DNA of 64,000 bases from Chitinophaga sancti (GCF_034087045.1 NZ_CP139247.1:806001-870000); one strand, 5' to 3'. Shown: positions 34,117-46,241, counted from the first letter of the stretch. The notes: generated from the letters alone by a model not told the origin. Made by a program: numbers and translations.

Positions 34117-35796
34117 ATGGAAAGAAAATCCTTTATACGTCGATTCCTGAAAAAAGCCCTGATCATCCTGGCCAGCTTTATTCTCTTAGTCATGGCTATT
34201 GCATGGTACCTGGCCCACCGCTGGGATAATCAGATCCGCATACAGCTTAAGAGCTATGTCCTCGACATGTCTGACAGCCTGTACAACCTTCAGTATGATA
34301 AATTGCACCTGAACCTCATTACTGGAAGCCTGAGCCTTGAAAAAGTAAGCCTGGTCAGGGACTCCGCTGTCTATGCCCGCTTACAGCAACAGCACAAAGC
34401 CCCCAGGTTCCTGTATACTTTCAGCGCTGAAGAGATCAACCTGAAATATTTCAAAGTATGGCGCTACTTCCACAAAAAGCAACTGAGTGCCAGCTCTTTA
34501 GCACTACATAATCCCAGTATCATACTGGAACTCAATACCCGGAATATCGATACGACCAAGCCCCGGAATGCCTACCAGAACATTTCGGACAAGATATCCT
34601 CGATACACCTGGGGAACCTGCTCCTCGACAATACCAACCTGAAGTATACTTATGTCAAAAAAGATAGTAGCCTGATTTATACCCAGGTGAGCGAACTGAG
34701 TATACAGGTCAAGGATTTCCTTATCGACTCCGTTGCCATGCAGGACCCTACCCGCTACCTGTATGCCCGTAACTATATTTTAGACCTGAAAAATTACCAT
34801 TATCGCACCCCGGACAGCCTTTACTGGATGCATGTGAGAGATGTACACTACAGTGCAGAAGACAGAAGCATCAAAATCAAGCAGTTCCAGGTAGAACCAC
34901 GGTATAACAGGGAGCAATTTGACATCAAATCCGTCTATCAGCGCGACAGGTTCGATGTACATCTGAATGATATTGATATTACTAACCTGGAACCCCGCTT
35001 ATTGCTTGAAGATCAAATCGTTCAGGCTGGAAAAGTGGTCATTAACAGCGGTAACCTGGATATTTATCATAACCGGAATCTCCCCCCATCCCCCGGCAAT
35101 AAACTGGGTAAGTTTCCCAATCAGATACTGCTAAAAGTGGCGTTACCTATTAATATAGATACCATCATTGGCAAGAAGACAGACATTCTCTACTCGGAAA
35201 TAAACCCGAAATCGCAGGAAGCCGGCAAACTTAGCTTCAATCAGGTGCACGGTATATTCCGGAATGTGACCAACATTGACTCAGTCATTGCCCGCAAGTC
35301 CATGCTCACCATCGACCTCGATGCCGTGCTCATGAAAAGTGGTAAACTGAAAGCCCACTTTGGGTTTAGCCTGAAAAATAAGGGTGGCGGATTTTCCGTA
35401 ACCGGGCAGATAAAAGATATGGATGGGAGAGAGCTAAACCCGGTATTGAAACCACTGGGCATGGTAGAAGTAAAATCCTGTAAGATCAACGACCTGAGCT
35501 TTAGCATGAACGGCGATGAACAGGGAGCGAAAGGAGAAGTGAAGTTCCTTTATTCAGACCTGAAGGTGAATATTCTGAAAAAAGATGAAGGCAGCCATGA
35601 ATTCAAAAAGAAGGGCCTGATCAGCTTCATTGCCAACCTCATGGTTATCAAGGATGAAAACCCGGGTAAGGGGCAAACAAGAATTGCACACCCTAACTAT
35701 ACCAGGGACCCCAATAAATCGTACTTTAACTTAGTATGGAAAACGCTTTTTACGGGAATCAAGGAAATAGTGCTCGGTGAACACTCACCTATATAA
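34117..35796 (+). CDS. AsmA-like membrane-anchored protein
   Basis: From ATG 34117 (MERKSFIRRFLKKALIILASF) the protein has 559 residues: a short basic N-terminus, one membrane helix (about 12-33), then a long periplasmic region rich in beta strands. Patterns such as YNLQYDKLHLNLITGSLSLEKVSL and the repeated LxxDNTNLKYTY type strands resemble AsmA/DUF748 proteins, which form bridge-like barrels or grooves thought to move or organise lipids at the outer membrane. Two further in-frame starts (34081, 34093) lie at or just after the predicted transcription start and are less likely. It is monocistronic, 150 bp before gyrB. The assignment rests on general resemblance only. Confidence 0.65.
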   Translation: MERKSFIRRFLKKALIILASFILLVMAIAWYLAHRWDNQIRIQLKSYVLDMSDSLYNLQYDKLHLNLITGSLSLEKVSLVRDSAVYARLQQQHKAPRFLYTFSAEEINLKYFKVWRYFHKKQLSASSLALHNPSIILELNTRNIDTTKPRNAYQNISDKISSIHLGNLLLDNTNLKYTYVKKDSSLIYTQVSELSIQVKDFLIDSVAMQDPTRYLYARNYILDLKNYHYRTPDSLYWMHVRDVHYSAEDRSIKIKQFQVEPRYNREQFDIKSVYQRDRFDVHLNDIDITNLEPRLLLEDQIVQAGKVVINSGNLDIYHNRNLPPSPGNKLGKFPNQILLKVALPINIDTIIGKKTDILYSEINPKSQEAGKLSFNQVHGIFRNVTNIDSVIARKSMLTIDLDAVLMKSGKLKAHFGFSLKNKGGGFSVTGQIKDMDGRELNPVLKPLGMVEVKSCKINDLSFSMNGDEQGAKGEVKFLYSDLKVNILKKDEGSHEFKKKGLISFIANLMVIKDENPGKGQTRIAHPNYTRDPNKSYFNLVWKTLFTGIKEIVLGEHSPI

Positions 35797-35871
35797 TTAT
35801 AATTGAAATGTGAATAAATCGAGGTGGAAAAAATAACCCATCGATACATCATTTTATTCGCACATTAAACA

Positions 35872-37926
<2,055 letters not shown>

Positions 37927-37946
37927 GTTAAAATTTTATATAAGCG

Positions 37947-37977
37947 AAAAAGACTGGTCCCGGCCAGTCTTTTTTTA
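37947..37977 (+). terminator. Terminator after gyrB
   Basis: 11-bp stem (37947-37957 with 37964-37974), six-base loop and a following T run, 20 bp after the gyrB stop. Confidence 0.88.
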
Positions 37978-38222
37978 TGTAATTACAATTCTGTCATGTT
38001 CATAAAATTATCTAGTTAAACTCAAAAATTATTACCAAAGGTTAATTTTCTACCACTATGTGGGAGGTGTGGACAATTTTATTTCTCACTCATTTACAAT
38101 CACTTCGATCTTATTGTGAACATACCTGTTAAAAAACTTATAAATCTTTTATTTAATTCATCTCTTTTCTCTGTATTTTGCACTCCTATTTATCTCTATA
38201 CCTATTGAATTTGAACTATCCT

Positions 38223-38684
38223 ATGAAACCTAGCTCCCTCCTGGGACTTCTGTGCCTGGTGCTATCCTTTTGCGCATGTCAAAAGGATAAAGCAGTGCCG
38301 ACATCGGGATCCTTAACATTCGCGTTCGAAAGCACTGCTTTTTCCGCTAACACCGCGAGTGGTTATTTGACCGATACGACTGGCGTTGGCAAGAAAGTCC
38401 TGACCATTGAAGGTATGACCAGTAACCTTAGCAAGCACATTGCAGTGACAGTTATATTTCCTGATACACTTGCAGTGGGAACATATACAGAGGCAAACAG
38501 CGCCACCATATTATGGTCACCGTCTTTGTCAGCAGAGGTTGCATCTTATCTCAGTACTACAGCGACAATTAAAATTACAAGCATAAATAGTAAGTATGCC
38601 GAAGGCACATTTGCCGGCATTTTAGACAATGGCGAGAAAGAAGAGCCATTAACGGACGGAATATTTAAAGTCAACATTTATTGA
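38223..38684 (+). CDS. Small hypothetical lipoprotein
   Basis: From ATG 38223 the protein has 153 residues and a lipoprotein signal peptide (MKPSSLLGLLCLVLSFCACQKDK), with Cys19 after the lipobox-like FCAC as the probable lipid site. The mature part is predicted to be a small beta-sandwich (SGSLTFAFESTAFSANTASG, later GTFAGILDNGEKEEPLTDGIFKVNIY). This resembles the small surface lipoproteins often encoded near SusC/D genes in Bacteroidota, but I cannot name the family. The frame opening at 38178 starts with a TTG that overlaps a promoter-like TATTTTG. It is followed by its own terminator, ahead of the SusC gene. Confidence 0.72.
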   Translation: MKPSSLLGLLCLVLSFCACQKDKAVPTSGSLTFAFESTAFSANTASGYLTDTTGVGKKVLTIEGMTSNLSKHIAVTVIFPDTLAVGTYTEANSATILWSPSLSAEVASYLSTTATIKITSINSKYAEGTFAGILDNGEKEEPLTDGIFKVNIY

Positions 38685-38716
38685 TCATCGTTTTTTTTGA
38701 AATCTTTTTCCATCGT

Positions 38717-38743
38717 GTCCCGCTTGTTAAAGCGGGACTTTTT
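38717..38743 (+). terminator. Terminator after the small lipoprotein gene
   Basis: Perfect 9-bp G-C-rich stem (38717-38725 with 38730-38738), loop GTTA, followed by TTTTT. Confidence 0.9.
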
Positions 38744-38928
38744 ATTTCTGGTTAATATCTGAGCATAGATAGTTAATTACCATAAAAGGACTCGAAGCCC
38801 CACAGATTACATTTGGAGTAAATCATGAATTTTTAAATCAGGAACAATAGAACAATAAAGGCCATTTGCGCAGATGGCCTATAGGGAGTTTTATTTCATC
38901 TAAAAAACCAATTTCTAATCTCCGTTGT

Positions 38929-41900
38929 ATGAAGAAATTCTCATATTACCTGTCAGCCTTGCTGGCGGGCTTGCTATTTAGTGCCCTTACCTTTGCGCAA
39001 AGCAGGGTGATACAGGGAACAGTGACCGATGAAAACTCACATCCGCTAAGCTTTGTATCAGTTAACATTAAAGGGACCAACAAAGGAGTTGTCACTGACA
39101 AAAACGGGGTCTTCTCACTGGAAGTCGCACCCAATGCCACCCTCATAGTAAGAGCCGTAGGCTTCCTCACCAAAGAAGTGGGTACAGGCACCGGCCATTC
39201 TCTCACAATTACCCTGGCTGAAAGCGCCAGCGACCTCAATGAAGTTGTGGTGACCGCACTGGGTGTAAAGAAGGAAAAACGTAATCTTACGTTCAGTTCA
39301 CAGGAAGTGAAGAGCGATGAAATTCTGCGTGCCAGGGAGCCTAACATTGTGAACACGCTCACCGGCAAAGTATCCGGTGTACAGATAACCAACTCATCCG
39401 GAATGCCCGGTAGTTCTGCCCGTATTGTAATCCGTGGCATTACCTCCCTAACGGGTGAAAACCAGGCATTAATTGTAATGGATGGTGTTCCTATTAACAA
39501 TGATGAAACAGATAATCCCAACGATGGTGGTCCGGGTTCTAACAGGCTTTCCGATATTGATCCGGGTATTATTGAGAGTATAAATGTGTTGAAGGGAGCT
39601 GCAGCTACAGCATTATATGGCTCTGCCGGAGCAAGGGGCGTGGTCCTCATTACCACTAAAAGGGGCGGAGACAACCGTAAACCAACAGTTATGCTTACCT
39701 CCGGTCTTTCATTTGAAAATGCTTACTTCCCAGATCGCCAGATGACTTATGCGCAAGGTACTAATGGCATCTATTACGACGGGGAAACTGCTTCTACCAA
39801 AACCAGTACGTCATGGGGTCCACGTATGGACACGCTGAAGGTCAATGGAGCTAAAGTACCTTTTCACAATCAATTTAAGGAATTTTTCCGCACAGGTGTG
39901 AGTACCAACAATACTGTTTCGGTAGAAGGAGGAAATGCCAGTTCGAGTTATTATTTATCTTATTCTTACTTTAATCAGCAGGGGACTATTCCAGCTACCG
40001 ATTATACCAGGCATAGCCTGTTTGCCAAGTATACCACTAAAATTTATGAGAAACTGACAGGAACGTTCCAGATTACTTATAGCTCAGTTAAAAACCATCG
40101 TATGCCAGAAGGTTATGGCCTTGAGAACCCGCTTTGGACAGTATATGCTGCCCCGGTTTCCTACAACTTAAAACCTTACCTGAATGATGATGGAACCCAG
40201 CGACTCTATCGCTATAGCCGAAACAACCCTTACTGGGTACTTGACAATGTACTTAATACGACCATCGTTAACAGGTACCTGCCTGTTCTGACATTTGTAT
40301 ATGCACCTACTGACTGGCTTTCCGTTACAGAGCGTATGGGGGCAGATATGTATGGAGATCAGTTGCAGTACCATGTAAATATGAATGATATCACTTACAC
40401 TACTGGCCTGATACAGTCCAAACATAGCACCTTTCGTCAATTTAACCATGACTTCATTGTACAACTAAAAAAGCAATTCACATCTAAGGTAAATACGAGC
40501 CTGCTGTTGGGAAACAACGTCTATTCCAACTACTCAGATTATATGCAGGCTATTGGTAAAGGGCTGGCAAAAGCTGGCTATTACAATATGGCCAGTGCTT
40601 CTTCGGTAACTTACACTGAATCGCAGGCGATGGTTAGAAAAATAGGCTTTTATGCACAGGGAGAACTGGATTATAACAGAACCGTAATTCTTAACCTGAA
40701 TGGCAGGTATGATGGTAGTTCTGTTCTTTCTGCCAGCAACAGGTACTATCCTTACGGCTCTGCCGCCGCTGCATTTATTTTTTCAGAAGTGATACCTGAA
40801 AAAGTTAAAAAGACGATCAATTTTGGTAAAGTCAGGGCTTCCTATGCCATCGTAGGTAATGATAATGTCAGTGCTTATACGACAACGACTCCTTACTACC
40901 AGGCAACTATTTATGGAGATGTAAGCAGTAACCTGACATTTCCTTACAATGGACAAAATGGTTTTCTGATTAGTAGCAAACTTGGTAATGCCAACCTAAA
41001 AAATGAATTGCAGAAAGAACTGGAATTTGGATTAGAAATGAAATTCCTCAATAACAGACTGGGTTTTGAAACATCGTGGTTTGACCGTAAAATGTCTGAC
41101 GGACTGGTAGGTGGTATTGCACTTCCTAACTCTACCGGGTACGCGTCGACAACGATCAACTCTGCAAGGATGGAAACAAAAGGCCTGGAAGTATTGCTAA
41201 ATGTCACCCCTGTGAGAACAAAAGATTTTAGCTGGGATGTAACAATGACCTACACTAAAATGAATTCAAAGGTTCAGGAAATTGGGGCAGGACTTGATCA
41301 GACAAGCATCGGCAGTACATGGGCAATAGTTGGACAACCCTGGGGAGTATTGAAAGGGACCAAATATGCGAGAACTTCAGATGGTCAGTTACGCATTAAT
41401 GCATCCGGTCTTCCCTATTCGGATGATAACAGTAATATTCTCGGAAATACTACGCCAGACTGGCTGGGAAGTATCACCAACCAGTTTCATTATAAACAAT
41501 TTGGTCTCAGTTTCTATTTTGATACAAGACAGGGAGGACAACTTCAAAACTCAGACGATGGATATAACTTGTATTATGGTGTATCCAAAATTACTGAAGA
41601 CCGGGCGGACAGGGTCGTACAAGGTATAAGTGATGCAACCGGCCAGGCAAATACTGTTTCCGTAACTGCTCAAAAATATTATCAGCAGGTAAGTGGTATC
41701 ACAGAAGCGGTGATACAGGATGCATCTTATATTAAACTCCGTAATGTAAGCTTGTCATATAACATAGGTCAAAAAGCTTTAAGAAGTTTACCTTTTAAAA
41801 ATGCCAGCATCGTACTGACCGGCCGTAACTTATGGATCCACAAATCTTCTTCATTTACTGGTGCTGATCCCGAAGCGAATTCATGGGGCAACGGTAATAG

Positions 41901-41973
41901 CAGTGTAGGTCTTTATTCCTTCACCGCGCCAACTTCCCGCTCTTATGACTGCACCATCAAACTTACTTTTTAA
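38929..41973 (+). CDS. SusC/RagA-family TonB-dependent outer-membrane transporter
   Basis: A complete 1014-residue SusC. ATG 38929 starts a signal peptide (MKKFSYYLSALLAGLLFSAL ... FAQ); the frame opening at 38866 is rejected. Then come the carboxypeptidase-regulatory-like domain (VIQGTVTDENSHPLSFVSVNIKG, about 23-100), the plug (about 110-230, ALGVKKEKRNLTFSSQ and IVIRGITSL ... LYGSAGARGVVLITTK), and a 22-strand barrel ending YDCTIKLTF. There is no N-terminal STN domain, so it is not the anti-sigma-signalling type. It imports an unknown nutrient, energised by TonB, with the SusD partner encoded 10 bp downstream. A small hairpin at 38859-38880 precedes the start. Confidence 0.95.
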   Translation: MKKFSYYLSALLAGLLFSALTFAQSRVIQGTVTDENSHPLSFVSVNIKGTNKGVVTDKNGVFSLEVAPNATLIVRAVGFLTKEVGTGTGHSLTITLAESASDLNEVVVTALGVKKEKRNLTFSSQEVKSDEILRAREPNIVNTLTGKVSGVQITNSSGMPGSSARIVIRGITSLTGENQALIVMDGVPINNDETDNPNDGGPGSNRLSDIDPGIIESINVLKGAAATALYGSAGARGVVLITTKRGGDNRKPTVMLTSGLSFENAYFPDRQMTYAQGTNGIYYDGETASTKTSTSWGPRMDTLKVNGAKVPFHNQFKEFFRTGVSTNNTVSVEGGNASSSYYLSYSYFNQQGTIPATDYTRHSLFAKYTTKIYEKLTGTFQITYSSVKNHRMPEGYGLENPLWTVYAAPVSYNLKPYLNDDGTQRLYRYSRNNPYWVLDNVLNTTIVNRYLPVLTFVYAPTDWLSVTERMGADMYGDQLQYHVNMNDITYTTGLIQSKHSTFRQFNHDFIVQLKKQFTSKVNTSLLLGNNVYSNYSDYMQAIGKGLAKAGYYNMASASSVTYTESQAMVRKIGFYAQGELDYNRTVILNLNGRYDGSSVLSASNRYYPYGSAAAAFIFSEVIPEKVKKTINFGKVRASYAIVGNDNVSAYTTTTPYYQATIYGDVSSNLTFPYNGQNGFLISSKLGNANLKNELQKELEFGLEMKFLNNRLGFETSWFDRKMSDGLVGGIALPNSTGYASTTINSARMETKGLEVLLNVTPVRTKDFSWDVTMTYTKMNSKVQEIGAGLDQTSIGSTWAIVGQPWGVLKGTKYARTSDGQLRINASGLPYSDDNSNILGNTTPDWLGSITNQFHYKQFGLSFYFDTRQGGQLQNSDDGYNLYYGVSKITEDRADRVVQGISDATGQANTVSVTAQKYYQQVSGITEAVIQDASYIKLRNVSLSYNIGQKALRSLPFKNASIVLTGRNLWIHKSSSFTGADPEANSWGNGNSSVGLYSFTAPTSRSYDCTIKLTF

Positions 41974-41983
41974 AATATTGAAC

Positions 41984-43378
41984 ATGAAAAAAACATTCAT
42001 CATATTGACCATTTTCACGGGATCACTGCTGGCTGGATGTAAAAAATATCTGGATGTAAATGATAATCCAAATCTTCCGGGATCGGTCTCTGAATCCTTG
42101 TTACTGGGTCCGCTGGAAGCCGGCGCGTCGGAGTATATTGCAAATGGCAACGCATCAGTATTGGTCAATCAATGGATGCAAAATTGCGTTCCAAATCAGC
42201 CTTTGCCTAATACTGCCAATTACCTGGTTACCACTACGACATTTGATGACTACTGGAATTCCTTTTATGTTATAGAGCTGAACAATCTGCATATTTTAAA
42301 TGTGCAGGCATTAACTAACGGGAATAAGATGTATGCAGGAATAGCAAAAGTACTAACTGCATATACACTTGGTAATGCCACAGACCTTTGGGGAAATATT
42401 CCCTACTCGAAATCTTTCAATGGTACAGATATCAGCACCCCTACCTTTGATTCACAGGAAAGTATTTATTCAGCCATCCAATCAATGCTGGATAGCGCCA
42501 TTACAGAACTCGCTACTGGTGAAGGATCCACTCCCGGAGCTGATGATTATTTTTATAGCGGAGATATGAGTAAGTGGATTAAAATGGCTTATACTCTTAA
42601 AGCCAGGTATTATATGCATCTCACTAAAGCTTCCGGTCATACGGCTGCTACACAGGCGTCTCTCGCCCTGGAAGCGCTGAACAATGGTATGAGCAGCAAT
42701 GATGATGACTGCTATTTCCCTTACACAGGAACTGAAACCTCATCCAGCCCATGGTATCTTCATTTCTTTAACACGACTACGCTTGTATTAGCTTCACATT
42801 ATGTTGATTCACTTGTATCACATGCAGACCCTCGTCTTCCTCTTCTTGTAAGTAAGGCATCAAATACAGGACTTTATACAGGCAACGAAATTGGATCCGG
42901 AGCAGGAAATTTAAACGACTATTCTGTACCTGGTAGTTTCTATGGCGACATTGCCTCTAATGGGTATGTGTTGAATGCAGCAGAAGCTGATTTTATAAAA
43001 GCAGAAGCAACTTACATTGTGTCAGGATACGCAGCAGCACAGCCTATTTACAGGAAAGCGATCGTGGATAATATGGTAAAGGTAGGAGTGGATACAAGTA
43101 GCACTGCTGCACAAACTTATCTTTCAAAAAGAGGAACATTGTCAGCAACAAATGCGATGCAATTAATTATTGAAGAGAAGAATATTGCGAATAATTTTTC
43201 TACTGAAAACTGGGTAGATTGGAGAAGGACGGGGTACCCTGTGATATCGCTGATTGCGAATGACAATATCACTAGTTTGCCTCGCAGGTTTTTATATCCG
43301 AATAGTGAGATCTCTACGAATGGCGCAAATGTGCCTTCAGTGAAACTAACAGATCGTGTGTGGTGGGATGGAGAATAA
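41984..43378 (+). CDS. SusD/RagB-family nutrient-binding outer-membrane lipoprotein
   Basis: A 464-residue lipoprotein from ATG 41984 (MKKTFIILTIFTGSLLAGCKK), with Cys19 as the lipidated residue after lipobox LLAG. The body has the SusD helical repeats, with MSKWIKMAYTLKARYYMHLTKAS and the C-terminal SLPRRFLYPNSEISTNGANV typical of the family. It is 10 bp after the SusC gene and forms the surface lid of that transporter. No degradative enzyme is encoded with the pair. This pair and the one at the left end of the window are clearly different in sequence. Confidence 0.94.
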   Translation: MKKTFIILTIFTGSLLAGCKKYLDVNDNPNLPGSVSESLLLGPLEAGASEYIANGNASVLVNQWMQNCVPNQPLPNTANYLVTTTTFDDYWNSFYVIELNNLHILNVQALTNGNKMYAGIAKVLTAYTLGNATDLWGNIPYSKSFNGTDISTPTFDSQESIYSAIQSMLDSAITELATGEGSTPGADDYFYSGDMSKWIKMAYTLKARYYMHLTKASGHTAATQASLALEALNNGMSSNDDDCYFPYTGTETSSSPWYLHFFNTTTLVLASHYVDSLVSHADPRLPLLVSKASNTGLYTGNEIGSGAGNLNDYSVPGSFYGDIASNGYVLNAAEADFIKAEATYIVSGYAAAQPIYRKAIVDNMVKVGVDTSSTAAQTYLSKRGTLSATNAMQLIIEEKNIANNFSTENWVDWRRTGYPVISLIANDNITSLPRRFLYPNSEISTNGANVPSVKLTDRVWWDGE

Positions 43379-43391
43379 TAAAATTAAAAGG

Positions 43392-43416
43392 AGCCAACCC
43401 CATAGTGGGGTTGGCT
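43392..43416. terminator. Hairpin between SusD and SIMPL genes
   Basis: Perfect 11-bp stem (43392-43402 with 43406-43416) and a three-base loop in a 45-bp convergent gap. The T run is poor on the plus strand and present as CTTTTAA on the minus strand. Confidence 0.7.
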
Positions 43417-43423
43417 ATATTGC

Positions 43424-44125
43424 TTACTGAATAGCGAAAACCGCTTTTACATCAGCTGTCACTTTAATAGTGCGGTAGTCAATATTCGTATCAGCAACAG
43501 CATAATCTTCTGATTTAAACGCCCTGTTCATAGTCGCATTGGCATACACAGGGAAAACCACATTGACATTATTTTCATTTACCTGCATAACTCCGCCTAT
43601 TTTTTCCCCGATCCCTTCCAGCATTACATTTGCTTTATTTTTAGCAGCCTGCAATGCTTTTATTTTTACCTGCAGACGATATTCATCCATTTTGCTGGAT
43701 GTCGCTTCACTGATATATACATTGGTAATACCTGCATCATCTATTGCATCAAAAATGGTGTTCACTTTTGTGAGACTGGTTACTTTCAGTCTGAATTCTT
43801 TTGACGCATAGAAATCTGCATCCTTTTTTTTCTTTCTCCACCACTGGTCGCCCGAAATGTTGGCAATGGTCAGATTTTCGGCTGGGATGCCTGCTTTTTC
43901 AACGGCTTTGGTCAATTGCTGTTCCAGTGTGGAAATGTCTACTTTGTTATTCTTATCTTTCTGATATTCCTGCAGCGTGATGTTCAGGTAAATGATATCC
44001 GGGGTGATCTCCATTTCGGCAGTACCGTCCACAGTGATACTCTTCGTTTTTTTATCATTCGTATCCTGCGCAAATCCAGTGATCGCCATTCCTACAACCA
44101 GCAGTGTTAATAATATCTTCTTCAT
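43424..44125 (-). CDS. SIMPL (DUF541) domain periplasmic protein
   Basis: A 233-residue exported protein with signal peptide MKKILLTLLVVGMAITGFAQ, then the SIMPL domain: ITVDGTAEMEITPDIIYLNITLQEY near residue 30, a central YRLQVKIKALQAAKNKANVMLEGIGEKIGGV, and an end region with TIKVTADVKAVFAIQ. Proteins of this family (such as E. coli YggE) form periplasmic assemblies linked to oxidative stress protection, with no known enzyme activity. The gene is divergent from the lectin/PKD gene and convergent with SusD, so it is its own unit. Confidence 0.9.
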   Translation of the reverse strand: MKKILLTLLVVGMAITGFAQDTNDKKTKSITVDGTAEMEITPDIIYLNITLQEYQKDKNNKVDISTLEQQLTKAVEKAGIPAENLTIANISGDQWWRKKKKDADFYASKEFRLKVTSLTKVNTIFDAIDDAGITNVYISEATSSKMDEYRLQVKIKALQAAKNKANVMLEGIGEKIGGVMQVNENNVNVVFPVYANATMNRAFKSEDYAVADTNIDYRTIKVTADVKAVFAIQ

Positions 44126-44218
44126 AATGTTCCGTTTTTTCTTTCATGATGCAGGGGAAATATCAAATTCCATAAAAGGGGGGAAAGTTTTTACTATATT
44201 TAAGAATTCCAACTTTTT

Positions 44219-46156
44219 ATGTCAACGTCCACGGGGTTCATTATGGTACTGTTTTGCCTGCCGCTTTTTGCTAATGCACAGGTTCAGACGCCTTATATTC
44301 TAAATGGCAGCGCTACACAACGTACCTGTAACTGTTATGTGCTGACTCAGGATGTAAATACCTCGAGCGGGACCGTGTGGAATAAGAACCAGGTTGACCT
44401 CCGCAATTCCTTTGACTATTATTTTGATGTGAACCTGGGTTGTAAAGACAGCGATGGTGCCGATGGCATTGGCTTTATCCTGCAAACAAAAGGAACGAAC
44501 CTGGGTGCTACCGGGTCGGGTATCGGGTTTCTGGGTATCAGTCCTTCTTTAGGGATTATTATTGATACCTGGCAGAATGAAATTGACCATGATCCTTACT
44601 ACGATCATGTGGCGATACAGATGAATGGAGTGACGGATCATAATGCTGTCAATAACCTGGCTGGACCGGTGACGGCCCTGGAAGGGAACGATAATATAGA
44701 AGATTGTAACTGGCATATATTCAGGATAAAGTGGGATGCGGTAACCATGCAGATGACAGTGAGTATGGATGGAGCATTGCGACTATCATTGCAGAAAGAT
44801 ATTGTGCAGGAAATTTTCAATAATAGCCCCCTGGTGTATTGGGGATTTGCAGGGTCTACGGGAGGAGCATATAATGTGCAACAGTTTTGTGCAGCGCTCA
44901 GACCGGAGTTAGCATTTAAGGATGATCAGCGGTTTTGTATAGGCGATCCGATCTTGTTCAGTGATTCATCCAGGTCCTTTGGTACGATTACAAGATGGTT
45001 GTGGGATTTTGGAGATGGCACTACGGCAACTGTATCGCAACCGGGAGAGCATCATTATGCAAAACCGGGTGTATATGATGTGACAATGGTGATTGAGGAT
45101 AATAGTGGATGCATTTCGGATACCATGCACCAGCAGGTGACGATCGGGACTTATCCGATTGCAGAGATGTCTGCCGATCCATTGTGTTTGGGACGACCAC
45201 TAAATATCAAAGATGCAACGACGCTGGAAGTGGGAACATTGACAGCATGGAACTGGGAGTTGAATGGACATACGGATAGCGGGAAGAATATTGTAGCTGA
45301 TTTTACTACGCCAGGTACCTATCCGGTGCATTTGTCCGTGTTGACAAAAGAGGGATGTAGTGATGATACAATACAAATGCTTTCTGTGTATAATACACCT
45401 GTGATTAGTGCAAGTGGGAATGATGCGTGTATAGGGGATGCCATTGATTTTTCGGGTACGAATCTTACACCTGCCATTGCATTAGCAGGCTGGCATTGGA
45501 CATTTGGAAACGGAGATACCTCCACCCTGCAGGATATCAGTTATGTGTATAAAACAGGAGGGGTATATACAGCGGGGGTATATGCTGTGAGCAGGGATGG
45601 GTGTTTGTCTGATTCATTCTGGCTACCAGTGAAGATAGTTGATATTGCATTGGATGCCGGGCGCGATACGCTGATTGCGAAAGGGCAACCCTTGCAGCTG
45701 AATGCAGTGGCGACAGGAGATAATTTAAGTTATAGCTGGTCGCCGGCTACAGGGTTGAATGATGTGATGATTGCAGATCCTGTGGCAGTGTTGTTTCAGG
45801 ATGTGAAATATGTATTGACGGTGACTTCACCAGAGGGATGTGTACAGGTGGATAGTTTGGCTGTGAAGGCATATACGGGACCGGAATTTTATGTACCAAG
45901 TGCTTTTTCACCGAATCATGATGGGCAGAATGATTTGTTCAGGGCAATATCGCCGGGCGTACCTCAGCTGGATTTTTTATGTGTGTGGGATAGATGGGGG
46001 AAAGAGGTGTTCAGGACGAGTGAATTAACAGGTGCATGGGATGGCACTTTTAAGGGCCAGGATTCGCCTGTTGGGACGTATGTATACATGATACAGGGAA
46101 CTGATTATACAGGGCATAAATTCAGCCGGAAAGGGACTGTTACGTTGATAAGATAA
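44219..46156 (+). CDS. Secreted lectin-domain, PKD-repeat protein with type IX secretion (type B) sorting domain
   Basis: A 645-residue surface or secreted protein. A signal peptide (MSTSTGFIMVLFCLPLFANA) is followed by an L-type lectin-like domain (about 25-230; SDGADGIGFILQ, IIDTWQNEIDHDPYYDHVAIQ and VYWGFAGSTGGAYNVQQFC), then PKD domains (about 250-330, WLWDFGDGTTATVSQPGEHHYAKPG; and others at about 340-500, WHWTFGNGDTS), and a C-terminal gliding-motility-associated domain (about 555-645, VPSAFSPNHDGQNDLFR ... GTYVYMIQG). The last domain directs T9SS export and surface attachment. Likely role: binding of glycans outside the cell. The start at 44219 begins the signal peptide. Confidence 0.9.
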   Translation: MSTSTGFIMVLFCLPLFANAQVQTPYILNGSATQRTCNCYVLTQDVNTSSGTVWNKNQVDLRNSFDYYFDVNLGCKDSDGADGIGFILQTKGTNLGATGSGIGFLGISPSLGIIIDTWQNEIDHDPYYDHVAIQMNGVTDHNAVNNLAGPVTALEGNDNIEDCNWHIFRIKWDAVTMQMTVSMDGALRLSLQKDIVQEIFNNSPLVYWGFAGSTGGAYNVQQFCAALRPELAFKDDQRFCIGDPILFSDSSRSFGTITRWLWDFGDGTTATVSQPGEHHYAKPGVYDVTMVIEDNSGCISDTMHQQVTIGTYPIAEMSADPLCLGRPLNIKDATTLEVGTLTAWNWELNGHTDSGKNIVADFTTPGTYPVHLSVLTKEGCSDDTIQMLSVYNTPVISASGNDACIGDAIDFSGTNLTPAIALAGWHWTFGNGDTSTLQDISYVYKTGGVYTAGVYAVSRDGCLSDSFWLPVKIVDIALDAGRDTLIAKGQPLQLNAVATGDNLSYSWSPATGLNDVMIADPVAVLFQDVKYVLTVTSPEGCVQVDSLAVKAYTGPEFYVPSAFSPNHDGQNDLFRAISPGVPQLDFLCVWDRWGKEVFRTSELTGAWDGTFKGQDSPVGTYVYMIQGTDYTGHKFSRKGTVTLIR

Positions 46157-46159
46157 AAG

Positions 46160-46204
46160 ACCAATCCCCGGAGTTTTGCCTTCGGCAAAACTCCGGGGAT
46201 TGGT
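46160..46204. terminator. Long perfect hairpin in the convergent gap
   Basis: Perfect 21-bp inverted repeat (46160-46180 with 46184-46204), loop TTC. There is no T run after it on either strand, but its place between the convergent lectin gene and mfd fits a termination role. A short second hairpin (GTCC TTGC GGAC) follows at 46210-46221. Confidence 0.7.
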
Positions 46205-46241
46205 GGGACTGTCCTTGCGGACGGCTTAAATATTTTATTCC

